Positions 13,569 through 22,800 of a DNA stretch of 64,000 nt are shown one piece after another. Positions within the stretch are counted from its first letter, which is position 1, and each line of letters begins with the position of its first letter. The notes below the pieces were generated by a model. The model was not told where the DNA came from and made no database searches. It was given only the letters and a program-made list of their open reading frames with translations. This DNA is from Eleginops maclovinus (lineage: Eukaryota; Chordata; Actinopteri; Perciformes; Eleginopidae), in contig NC_086355.1 of the NCBI RefSeq assembly GCF_036324505.1, forward strand, positions 19,024,518 through 19,088,517, in the 5' to 3' direction. Both the position numbers and the translations under genes were made by a program.

Positions 13569-13612
13569 GAAGAAGAAGAAGAAGAAGAAGAAGAAGAAGA
13601 AGAAGAAGAAGA
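13569..13612 (+). repeat. (GAA)n microsatellite at the LINE 3' end
   Basis: About 14 uninterrupted GAA units, reading (TTC)n on the LINE's coding strand. They directly abut the LINE 3' terminus. A second GAA tract (27082-27109) abuts the LINE 5' terminus. Confidence 0.95.
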
Positions 13613-13635
13613 TTTTTTGATTTTTAAAAAAACAC

Positions 13636-13641
13636 TTTATT
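13636..13641 (-). terminator. LINE poly(A)-type signal
   Basis: AATAAA on the minus strand, about 25 bases before the LINE terminus and 135 bases after the ORF2 stop. Confidence 0.5.
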
Positions 13642-13774
13642 TGTCTTTTCCCACAACAAAAGTCAGAAAATAACAATACATTCCATTAAAATCATCAGTT
13701 TTTCATGAATAAATAAATATTATTTAAACATTGTTACCATAAAAGACCACACACACTACTACAAACTACATCTT

Positions 13775-16700
13775 TTAAAAAGTCAGCACTAAAAAGTTGT
13801 TCTCCCCAAGTGAGCACAGAACCTGCCCAACAGCCCACACATCCAAAAAGCCCTGCAGATTATTGGTCAGTTTGTAGTATGCATGCTCCACCCTCAGACG
13901 CGCTGCCACCAGCCCCCTCAGACAGAGCACTACATCTGTCCATCCCACTCCAGCAAGTTGATTTTTCCGACTTTTCCAGATCGCTAACTTAGCATTAGCA
14001 AACAAGAAATTTACCAAAGCTAGAGGTTTACTCTTTTTCAGGGTGTATTTGGGGCCATGGACAAATAGTGGTATGGTGAAAACCTCCCCTAATCCCTCCA
14101 CCCACTCCTGTACCATTTGTTTTACACCAGCCAATCGGGGACAGGACACTACCAAATGTTCCAATGTTTCTGTCATGAAACAGAACGGGCAGCCCCCCCT
14201 TGTGCCTGGGTCAAAATGTGCTCTATATTTATTTGTGGCAATTGCTCCATGTATAATTCTCCATTGGATGTCAGCCATCCGTTTCTCGACTGGAGACTTA
14301 TACAGGATACGCCAGCTGCCCTGAGGGGAAAAACCCAAGCCAAACACATCTGTCCACCTCGACTCCTTGACGCCTGCAAGTGAACTGATGTTGAGCACCT
14401 TTACACAGCAAGAGTATAGCTGCTTCCCACTGCAGGAGCTAAAAGTTCCAAGGGTCAAAGTCCTCAGGGACAGCAGGAGACCTTCCTCTTCTCTCCATTC
14501 CCCCACCGCAGGACCCACACTCAAGGGAGGGAAGATGTACTCGTATCCCTTTCTCCACTGGTCAGCTAGATCCGTATTCCGAGCGAAAGTCCGGTGGGAT
14601 GGCGACAGCGAATGCCACACCTCATCCACCAAGTTTTGTAAAACTCGGGTTGACCGAACACCTGTCACTTCAGCCAGTCTTTCTGTAGAGATCCCTGTTA
14701 AATGGCCCAGTTTTACCACTCCTGCTTTGATGAAACCGCTCCTTAGGGTGGCCGAAGAGAAGGGGGTTCCAGAAAGAAAACCACTATCAAACAGTGGCTC
14801 CTCAAACAGCCACATCCCAGGACGGGCGTCAGGTGGTCTGGAAAAACTCAGGATCTTCCAGGCACTGATGACTGAACTGTAAAAAGGTGCAAGTCCAGTT
14901 ATCTTGTACGCAGGGGCCTTGAGCAGAAACAGATGTTTATCAAAACCAAAACCCCCTGCCTTCCAAAGCAACAGTCGGGCCATAGCCAGCCAGCAGGGAG
15001 ATGACCCATACAGCAGCCGCTGAGCTGCCTGTAGTCGAAAAGCAGCAGTCCTAGCAGTGATGTCCACAAGGCCCTGCCCCCCCTCTGCCACAGGTAGGTA
15101 CAGGACCGATGCTGGCACCCAGTGATGTCCCGACCAGAAGAAATCCACAAGGAGCCGCTGCAGTTGTTTCATGAGGTCCGGCGGTGGGGTTATTACCTGG
15201 AGTCTGTGCCACAGAGATGAGGCGACCAGATTATTGGCTATGAGAACTCTTCCCCTGTAGGACAGCTGAGGTAGCAGCCATTTCCATTTAGATAATTTAG
15301 CTTGCACTTTTCCCAGCACTCCCTCCCAGTTCTGTGCCACCATGTCCCCAGTCCCCAACCAAACTCCCAGGACCTTTAAACCCTTGTTTCCCCACCTGAG
15401 GTTACCAGGAAGACTGGGCCTATTCTCTACACCCCACTGACCTACCAAACAAGCCTCGCTCTTCTCCCAGTTAACTTTGGCTGAAGCAGCGTTGCCATAC
15501 AGAACTAGACTGTCTTGTAGCTCCTGGATGTCTTGCTGACCCTGGATAAATACACTGACATCATCAGCATAAGCTGATACAACCACAGGGGGGCCCTGAG
15601 CTGACTCTGGCATACACAGGCCCCTCAGCCGGTTCCTAAGCCTGTTCAAAAGGGGCTCGATGGCAATACTGTATAATAGGCCTGAGATAGGGCAGCCCTG
15701 CCTGATCCCCCTTTTAACTGGTACAGGTCTGCTCAGCCCTCCCCCCACCTTCACAATACAACATGCATCACTGTACAGCAACTTCACCCAGGACAAAAAA
15801 TTCTCCCCAACACCAAAAGCCTGCAATGTGGCAAACAGAAAGGAGTGATCAACACGATCAAACGCCTTCTCCTGGTCAATAGAAATGATACCAACATTTA
15901 GGTTATACAGCTCACAGACGTCAAAAGTGTCTCTCATCAAAAACAAATTGTCCACAATTGATCTGCCAGGAATGCAATATGTCTGATCAGTTCCAATAAG
16001 AAGTTCAATAAAACACTTCAGCCTGTTGGCTAAGACCTTTGACAGTATCTTATAGTCTGTACATAACAGGGCCACAGGTCTCCAGTTCTTCAGCAGGGTT
16101 AAATCTCCTTTCTTAGGTAACAGTGAAATCACCGCACGCCTACAGGAAGCTGGAAGAGCCCCTTTTCCAAAGGACTCCTTAACCACGTCCAACAAGTCAT
16201 GTCCTAAAATACTCCAGAAGTGTTTGAAAAAGTCTGCAGGTAAGCCATCTATACCTGGAGCCTTGCCGGAGGCCATCTGTGTCACTGCAGAGGTCAGTTC
16301 CTCCAGAGTAATGTCAGAACCCAGGGTGTCACTTTCTGCTGAACTCAACTGTGGAAGACCCTGAAGAAGTTCATCAGCAGCTTCCACATCGCAACCTTCG
16401 GCTTTGAACAGGTCTGTGTAGAAGGACACTGCGTGTCTCCTCATCTCAGCAGGTTCAGAGGTTACTTGTCCATCGGGAAGACGTAAACACACCATCTGTT
16501 TCCTTTGGCCCACAGACCTCTCCAGGTTGAAGAAAAAGGTGGTTGGTGCATCAATGTCTCTCATGGAAGTAAAACGGGCTCTGATCAGAGCTCCTTTGGC
16601 TTTCTCCTGAAGAAAACAGTTAAGCTGTTGTTTTTTTAGGAGGGACTGTTCTATGTTTTCAACAGACACCCTCTCTAACTCGCTGATCTCCCTCTCTAAC

Positions 16701-17722
16701 TGCTCTATAGCCCTTCTAATGTTTGCAGTGGAGTAGGATGTATACTGTTGGCAGAAAACTCTAATCTGAGCCTTTCCTACCTCCCACCACTGACTCAGGG
16801 AAGGAAAAGAGTTTCTCTCTGATTTCCAGTTAAGCCAGAACAATTTAAAATTGTCACAGAAATTGAAATCTTGTAAAATATTAACATTAAAGTGCCAGAA
16901 CGATCTAGGTTTTCCTGCAGTGGATAAAACCAAATCTAAGGAAATTAGATGATGATCTGTGAAACCAACAGGTTGGATGTGACAGTTCACTGCTCGAGCG
17001 ATAAAAGAGGCAGACATGTAAAATCTATCTAACCTGGCTGCACTAACGCCTCCAACTAGCATTCTCACCCAGGTGTATTGTTTTACTGAGGGATGTTTCA
17101 TCCTCCACACATCCACTAAGTCAGCCTCTCTGATCACCTGTGACAATAAAAGGGAAGACTGAGGATGAGGCTCTTGTCCTATTCTGTCTAAAGTGACATT
17201 GGTGCAAGCGTTCCAGTCCCCCCCCAGTATAACACACTCCCCCTGTGCACTTGTGTCTAGCTTGTCTTTTAGAACCTGAAACAAAGATAAGCGTTCAGGG
17301 CCTTGATTGGGTGCGTAAATATTAATAAAAGTGAAAATAAACTGTAGAAGTTCCACTTTCACCATCAAGACTCTACCTGCCACTATCTCCGTGCTGGAAA
17401 CAAGCTTAACATTTAAAGAGGGGGAGAATAAAACAGCTACCCCAGCACTAAGGTTAGAGCCATGACTGAGTACATACTGACCCCCCCACCACATTCCCCA
17501 GTCTGTCTCATTCAGGCTGTCACTGTGAGTTTCCTGCAGTAAGATCACATCTAATTTTTTCTGATCGAAAACCTCTGACACTAAAGCCCTTTTCTGTGCA
17601 CTTCTACCCCCGTTAATGTTTAAAGAAGCAACCCTCAAAGCCTGCATTAGAGGAAAGACACAGAGAAAGAGAACCGACAGGTACACACAGCAGAGAGGAG
17701 ACACCCAGTGTTGCATGATCAT
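13775..17722 (-). CDS. LINE ORF2: APE endonuclease and reverse transcriptase, 1315 residues, open
   Basis: Uninterrupted 1315-codon frame. The N-terminal APE-type endonuclease shows LNINGG (about residue 34), LQETHSD (about 65), GGDWNA (about 170) and FTDHH (about 255). The reverse transcriptase shows IDQEKAFDRVDH (about 620) and the catalytic SAYADDVSV (about 718). A cysteine-histidine motif CPFCFMTETLEHLVVSC lies near 1177, as in other L1-group elements. It would nick target DNA and prime reverse transcription from it. The start is the first of two close ATGs, 7 bases after the ORF1 stop. A third, at MQALRVASL (residue 26), is a possible alternative. Known family biology suggests activity until recently, but ORF1 is now disrupted. 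Confidence 0.93.
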   Translation of the reverse strand: MIMQHWVSPLCCVYLSVLFLCVFPLMQALRVASLNINGGRSAQKRALVSEVFDQKKLDVILLQETHSDSLNETDWGMWWGGQYVLSHGSNLSAGVAVLFSPSLNVKLVSSTEIVAGRVLMVKVELLQFIFTFINIYAPNQGPERLSLFQVLKDKLDTSAQGECVILGGDWNACTNVTLDRIGQEPHPQSSLLLSQVIREADLVDVWRMKHPSVKQYTWVRMLVGGVSAARLDRFYMSASFIARAVNCHIQPVGFTDHHLISLDLVLSTAGKPRSFWHFNVNILQDFNFCDNFKLFWLNWKSERNSFPSLSQWWEVGKAQIRVFCQQYTSYSTANIRRAIEQLEREISELERVSVENIEQSLLKKQQLNCFLQEKAKGALIRARFTSMRDIDAPTTFFFNLERSVGQRKQMVCLRLPDGQVTSEPAEMRRHAVSFYTDLFKAEGCDVEAADELLQGLPQLSSAESDTLGSDITLEELTSAVTQMASGKAPGIDGLPADFFKHFWSILGHDLLDVVKESFGKGALPASCRRAVISLLPKKGDLTLLKNWRPVALLCTDYKILSKVLANRLKCFIELLIGTDQTYCIPGRSIVDNLFLMRDTFDVCELYNLNVGIISIDQEKAFDRVDHSFLFATLQAFGVGENFLSWVKLLYSDACCIVKVGGGLSRPVPVKRGIRQGCPISGLLYSIAIEPLLNRLRNRLRGLCMPESAQGPPVVVSAYADDVSVFIQGQQDIQELQDSLVLYGNAASAKVNWEKSEACLVGQWGVENRPSLPGNLRWGNKGLKVLGVWLGTGDMVAQNWEGVLGKVQAKLSKWKWLLPQLSYRGRVLIANNLVASSLWHRLQVITPPPDLMKQLQRLLVDFFWSGHHWVPASVLYLPVAEGGQGLVDITARTAAFRLQAAQRLLYGSSPCWLAMARLLLWKAGGFGFDKHLFLLKAPAYKITGLAPFYSSVISAWKILSFSRPPDARPGMWLFEEPLFDSGFLSGTPFSSATLRSGFIKAGVVKLGHLTGISTERLAEVTGVRSTRVLQNLVDEVWHSLSPSHRTFARNTDLADQWRKGYEYIFPPLSVGPAVGEWREEEGLLLSLRTLTLGTFSSCSGKQLYSCCVKVLNISSLAGVKESRWTDVFGLGFSPQGSWRILYKSPVEKRMADIQWRIIHGAIATNKYRAHFDPGTRGGCPFCFMTETLEHLVVSCPRLAGVKQMVQEWVEGLGEVFTIPLFVHGPKYTLKKSKPLALVNFLFANAKLAIWKSRKNQLAGVGWTDVVLCLRGLVAARLRVEHAYYKLTNNLQGFLDVWAVGQVLCSLGENNFLVLTF

Positions 17723-17729
17723 GCTGAAA

Positions 17730-18644
17730 TTATTTGGACTTTTTCAGTTTCTTCCCCCTTTTGCTTCCTCCTGCACCTTTTTTCATGGCAGTGACATGTT
17801 TTCTGAGACGATATCGTTTCTTTTCATCCAACAGATCCATCCCTACAATTTTCTGGAGAGTGCTCACTGTCTGAAGAAACTTATTTGTGTCAGGAAAAAA
17901 ATCCCTCACTTCCACTGACTTGCCAAAAGACTCATTCAAAAAGACATTAATCTCTTCCAAAGAATATAAATCTGTATTCTGAGAGACACTATCTGCAACA
18001 GAAACACCGTCAGAATCCCCCTCACCATCTGTGTCCATCTCTGCTACCTCACTGTTTTCTGGAGCCTGTATCAGCTCTTCTTGCTGCTCAGAGCCAGCCG
18101 GCAGCTCCTGCTGTGTGTCAACAGCCTCCACCTGTCTCACAGCACCAGTCCTCACCTGTCCTGCTAAAGTATCCTCCGCCCTTTTACCTGTACCCACATT
18201 TTTAGCTCCACTCACCACACTCTCCACCGTCCCGGTTTCTTCTCTCACAACACTCGTCTGTACTAAGTCCGCAGCACCCGCTGCACTGGTTCCCGCACCA
18301 GGGCCCGTGTCAGGCTCAGCCGCCCTGGGATCAGCTGCCCCAGACGCACCAGGTGGAGCGGTGTGCCGTCTATGTGGACATGCAATGCGTTTGTGACCCA
18401 ACTCCCCACACTCAAAACACTTAACGTTCCCAGAGCTGGCATACACCATGTAGAAACCATCTTCGTGTCTCACACGGAAAGACACATCGAGTGTCTGAGT
18501 GGGACAATTCAGAAACATGAACACTTGTCTCCGCAGAGATTGAACATGTTTCAGTTTTTCATCTTTACACCCCAGAGCAACAGTGCGGAGATTACTGGCA
18601 AACTTACCAAACCGCTTCAGCTCCCGTTCCAGCGCTTCATTCGG
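17730..18644 (-). pseudogene. LINE ORF1, 3' portion (after the BEL insertion)
   Basis: The frame enters from the BEL LTR boundary and ends in TAA at 17730. A CCHC zinc knuckle, CFECGELGHKRIACPHR, lies at about 18415-18370, followed by an acidic, Ala/Glu/Thr-rich linker and a basic lysine-rich tail. Together with 26609-26931, and counting the duplicated TTCGG once, the length is 1233 bases, an exact multiple of three (410 residues plus stop). The insertion therefore split an otherwise intact ORF1. ATG codons right of 18644 belong to the LTR and are not its start. ORF1 proteins of this group bind RNA. Confidence 0.88.
18640..18644 (+). repeat. Target-site duplication of BEL, left copy
   Basis: TTCGG immediately precedes the left LTR and recurs at 26609-26613 right of the right LTR. 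A 5-base duplication is typical for BEL/Pao integration. Confidence 0.9.
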
Positions 18645-19728
18645 TGTCACGGTGAACGCCCCTTTTTCGTCGTCGGCAGTCAAGCGGAACTAATTATCAC
18701 TCGCATGGGAACACTCGAGCAGGAAAAGAAGACGCACGCAGTTCCGGCTTAATATCTGTTTAAAAAGACAAACGTCAGTAAAGCACGAGGAGAGTAAGAG
18801 GCGGCATTCTCATCGAGCTCTTCCGAAGTTGTGCTGAATCTGGTACCAATTATTCAAAGACTGAACAGACAGCCGGTAAGATCGCTACGTTAAGACTTTG
18901 TTGCGAGTGCCACTTGTTGATTGTTTGATGGACGCCGACGACGCATTTGAATGCTGCCGCGGGAAAGTCATTTGTGTTTGTGCACGGTAGTATCTGCTTT
19001 TGTGTTGTAAATATTCACGGGTAGTGCAGAATGTATTGTGGAAACGTTGGTTAGTCAGTTTTATTGTAGTTTGCTTAATTCAGTGATTTAGCTCTTTGAT
19101 ATGGAATACTGCTGTGATGGATTGGCATAAAGCCATGGTTTAAAATGTGCATAGTCCTAGATCATATGAAGTTTGTCTAAAATGAATTGCTGAAATTGCA
19201 CATTGTAACTTGTTGGGAGTGAATATGTATTGTAAATATTTATATGGGAAAAAATGGTGTGCTAAACATGCTGCTAACAATTTAACTGTTTAGTGATCCA
19301 TGTGGTTGATCAGTCACTCATTGTGGTTCTCGTATTAGAAAATGTAGGCTAATTTAATATCTGTGATGGATTCAAGCTAAAATGATTAGCTTAACAAATG
19401 TGTTTATTTATATACATGTGGTTATTTATTTATATATATTATGTGGTTATTTATACATGTGTGTGTCAAGTCAAACATTTTGATAATTGATCATTGTTGA
19501 TTCCTGTGCCTATTTGTATAAGAGATGTGCAAATTTGTAAATGGTTGGTGTTCTCTGGTTTTTAAGGTTTTTCACCTGTACTGTCTGGGCTACAAAAGGA
19601 AGAAAAATAAATCGGATAAAGATATAAGAAGCCTGGTCATTGAGTGAAACCCAGTTAAAACATTCAGAATTGGTGCCTCCCTATCAAGTGGGGGTTAAGC
19701 ACAGCCAAAAAAGACGGAACACTTGACA
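18645..19728 (+). repeat. BEL 5' LTR
   Basis: 1084 bases with terminal TGTCA/TGACA inverted repeats. It should contain the promoter and, in the right-hand copy, the poly(A) site. AATAAA lies at 19606-19611 and at the equivalent place in the right LTR. Identical to 25525-26608 by eye. Confidence 0.95.
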
Positions 19729-19885
19729 GTGAAAAACCGACTCGAGCTGGTTGAAGAGGCTCCTAGCAAGCCAGGCTACAGCTTCTGCAGTTGGGCACAC
19801 ACGTGCAACTAAGTCAGCGGAGTCTACGCCCACCTGCAACTGAGTCCACGCCCACAGCTTTCCAAGTTCGTTTCCAAAGCCCAAA

Positions 19886-22800
19886 ATGGAGTCAAAGTCT
19901 CTGCAGCAGTTAAAGAAGGAGAGAACGACTGCCAAACAGCGGTTTTCCCGACTGGCATACTCACTACTGAAGTCTTGCAAGAAAATGTCGGCGGAAGAAC
20001 TGGTGGAAGCCTTCAGCAAGGTCGCACTCGAGGCTGACCGGGTGATGGAGGCAAATGAGGAGGTGGAAATTTCCTGGACTGAGGAAGAAGCGCAGGCCAA
20101 AGAGGACGTAAGTGCAGACATTAAGAAGACATCAGATGAATGTGAAGAAAAACTTGAGGAGGTGGAGCAGGCTGTCCAGAGGGTTCTATGGGGAAGTTTT
20201 GGCAACCCTGAACTGTCCCTGGCACTGGGGGCAGCTGAAAGGGAGTGTGAGCGGATGCAGAAAAAGGAATCTGGCCTGAAATTGGAGGTATATGAATTGA
20301 TGCTTAGTAACCTTGAGGGGCTGGTGAGAGCAGGAAAAGAAGCCATCCGCAAATGGACTCGCTGGGTCCCAGATGAAGAGCGGCCTGACTTCCAGCAGCG
20401 CATGAGGCGTGTGGAAGGTTGGCTGCTTGACTTGATTTCAGAGAAAGCCACCCTATTACAGGCGAAGCTGGAGAATGATGGGTCCCCAGGAAAAGAGCCA
20501 CGTCGGACACCTGCTATCAAATTGAAGCCAACAGTACTCCCGCAGTTTGATGGAAATAAGCGAAACTTCTACCTCTGGAAGAAGGAATGGGAGGCACTCC
20601 AAAAGCAAGGGGAACCTACCGGCTCCCGGGAGGTAAGGAAATTCCAGCTGTTGGATAGCCTTGAGGAAAAGGTAGCGAGGGACCTTCGCCTGTCAACATA
20701 TGGAACGGCGGATGAAATCTTTCGCGTCCTTGAAAACCGGTTTGGAAATAAAACAGCAATTGCCCTGGAAATTGTTGAAGAGTTGCAGGCACTGCCACCG
20801 GTGAAAAGCTACCAACCCAGGCAGATCGTGGACTTGATCCAGGTTGTTGAAAAAGCCTTGTATGACCTCAGCGCGTTGGGAAACACGGGCGCCTTGAAAA
20901 ATCCTCTCGTCACAAAGTCCCTGGAGAGCAAGCTGCCTGAAAGCTTAAAGAAGGAGTGGCTGGTCTATGTATCAAAAGGGAAGGAAGACGTATCACCTGA
21001 AGACAGGTTCGACATGCTCCTTGGTTTTCTGAAAAGTCAGGAGAAGATTTATGAGCAATTGGATCAATTAAGGGATGATCCCAGCAAGAGAGAGGCAAGA
21101 ATCCCACAAAAGCACGCCCGAACAAAGTCCACCAACTCCTCAAGCTCCCAAGCATCTTGTGTTGTCTGTGGAGATAGAGGCCACGGGAGGAAGCTGTATT
21201 ACTGCAAGAAGTTCAAAGAGCTCAGAGTGGCAGAAAAGAAAGAAGCAGTTAAGGAACTTGGTGCTTGTGGGAGGTGTCTCGAGGTTCACGGCAATGATGC
21301 AGAGTGCAAGACCACCTTTTTGTGTAAAAGCGAGGGGTGTAAAGACACTCAAGGCCCACGTCATCACTATTACCTCTGTTCCAAGGCTGGAAGAGAAAGA
21401 GATGGGCTGAGGAAGTTGAGGCCGAGCCCTGCAAGAGGCGAATTGAAAAAGTACACAGAGACCCAGGAAGAGTTCCTGACAAGCCTGGCCCCCGACTTGG
21501 CTCAGCGGTGTCGAAATGTGTTCTGTAATTCTGTCTCAAAAACATTCAGTTCAGTCATGGCGGAGAATGGTATTGATGAGTTCCCAGTCATAATGATGAT
21601 CCTCGAGGTCACTGCAAATGCTGGGCAGAAGCTTGGGACCCTGATAGACTTGGCATCCGACACCAATTACATCACTCACGAGGCTGCTTGGGAGCTGAAC
21701 TTGCAGAGTGAGGATGTCACGCTCATAGTCCATGGAGTTGGCGGGATGCAAGTAACAGTTGAGACCAAGCGGTATCTACTGAAAATCCGGGTCACAACTT
21801 CAAAGGGAACTTTGAGATCCCACCAGCTTGTGTGTTATGGGCTGAATAGCATCGCAGAAGTAAATCGGCACGTGCCACCCAAGAGACTGCAAAAAATATT
21901 TCCTGACGTTCCCCTCCATAAACTGGTCCGTCCCACTAAAATCAAGCTCCTCATCAGCCATAAAGAAGGCCAGCTCGTCCCTCAGAAGGTGCGCTCCGTT
22001 GGTGACCTTGTCTTGTGGGATGGTCCCCTTGGGACGACAGTGGGTGGTTCTCATCCAGACCTTTTGGAAGATGTTACAATCACGGCCCATGGCTCCAGAA
22101 CTCATTTTGCACGCTCCATGCGGACAGCAGCTGCAGAGTATAAGGAAATCATCTGTAAAGGCTCACTTGAACAGCCTCCACTCACCCAAGCCACTACGTG
22201 TGCGGCCAGCAAAGACTTCCTGGACTGGTGGAGGTGGGACAGCATTGGGGCTGCCTGTGAGCCCAGGTGCGGCGGCTGTAGATGTGGACATTGTCAACCT
22301 GGGGGGAAAGAGATGACCATTTCTGAGGAGCGGGAGCTGGAGCAAATAAAGAGTGGGTTGACGTATGTAACCGGAGATCGTCACAGTGAGAAGCCACGTT
22401 GGCATGCGAAATATCCCTGGATAGAGGATCCAGTAACATTGCCCAACAATAGGAGGGCTGTCGAAGCAACATTCATGAGGACTGAAAAGGCGATTACGAG
22501 GGTCAACATCGGAGATAAGCCGGCAGGCTGCATCGCACAAGTCGCCATGCGTGAGACGGCGAATCTGCCAATGTTCAACCACCTTGCAGAAGAGCGCCGT
22601 GTGCTGGAACAAGACGCCTATGTCGATGATGTCCTGACTTCGCACAACGACCCGAGTCAGCTCAAGCAAATAACAGCTAATGTCAAAAAGATCCTGGAAG
22701 CCGGCGGATTCTACATGAAGCCGTGGGTCTACTCTGGCCAAAGTGGGAGGCCAGGACACGGAGACCTGGAGAGGAAAGAACCCTCAGTGATGGTCCTTCC

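Noticed and set aside
18031..18396. Plus-strand 121-codon frame
   Set aside because: Antisense shadow of LINE ORF1.
18645..18683. ATG at 18683 as start of the LINE ORF1 3' part
   Set aside because: It lies in the BEL LTR; the true ORF1 start is at 26931 on the far side of the insertion.
19684..20520. Minus-strand 278-codon frame opposite BEL gag
   Set aside because: Antisense shadow of the polyprotein; Ser-rich composition follows from the opposite strand.
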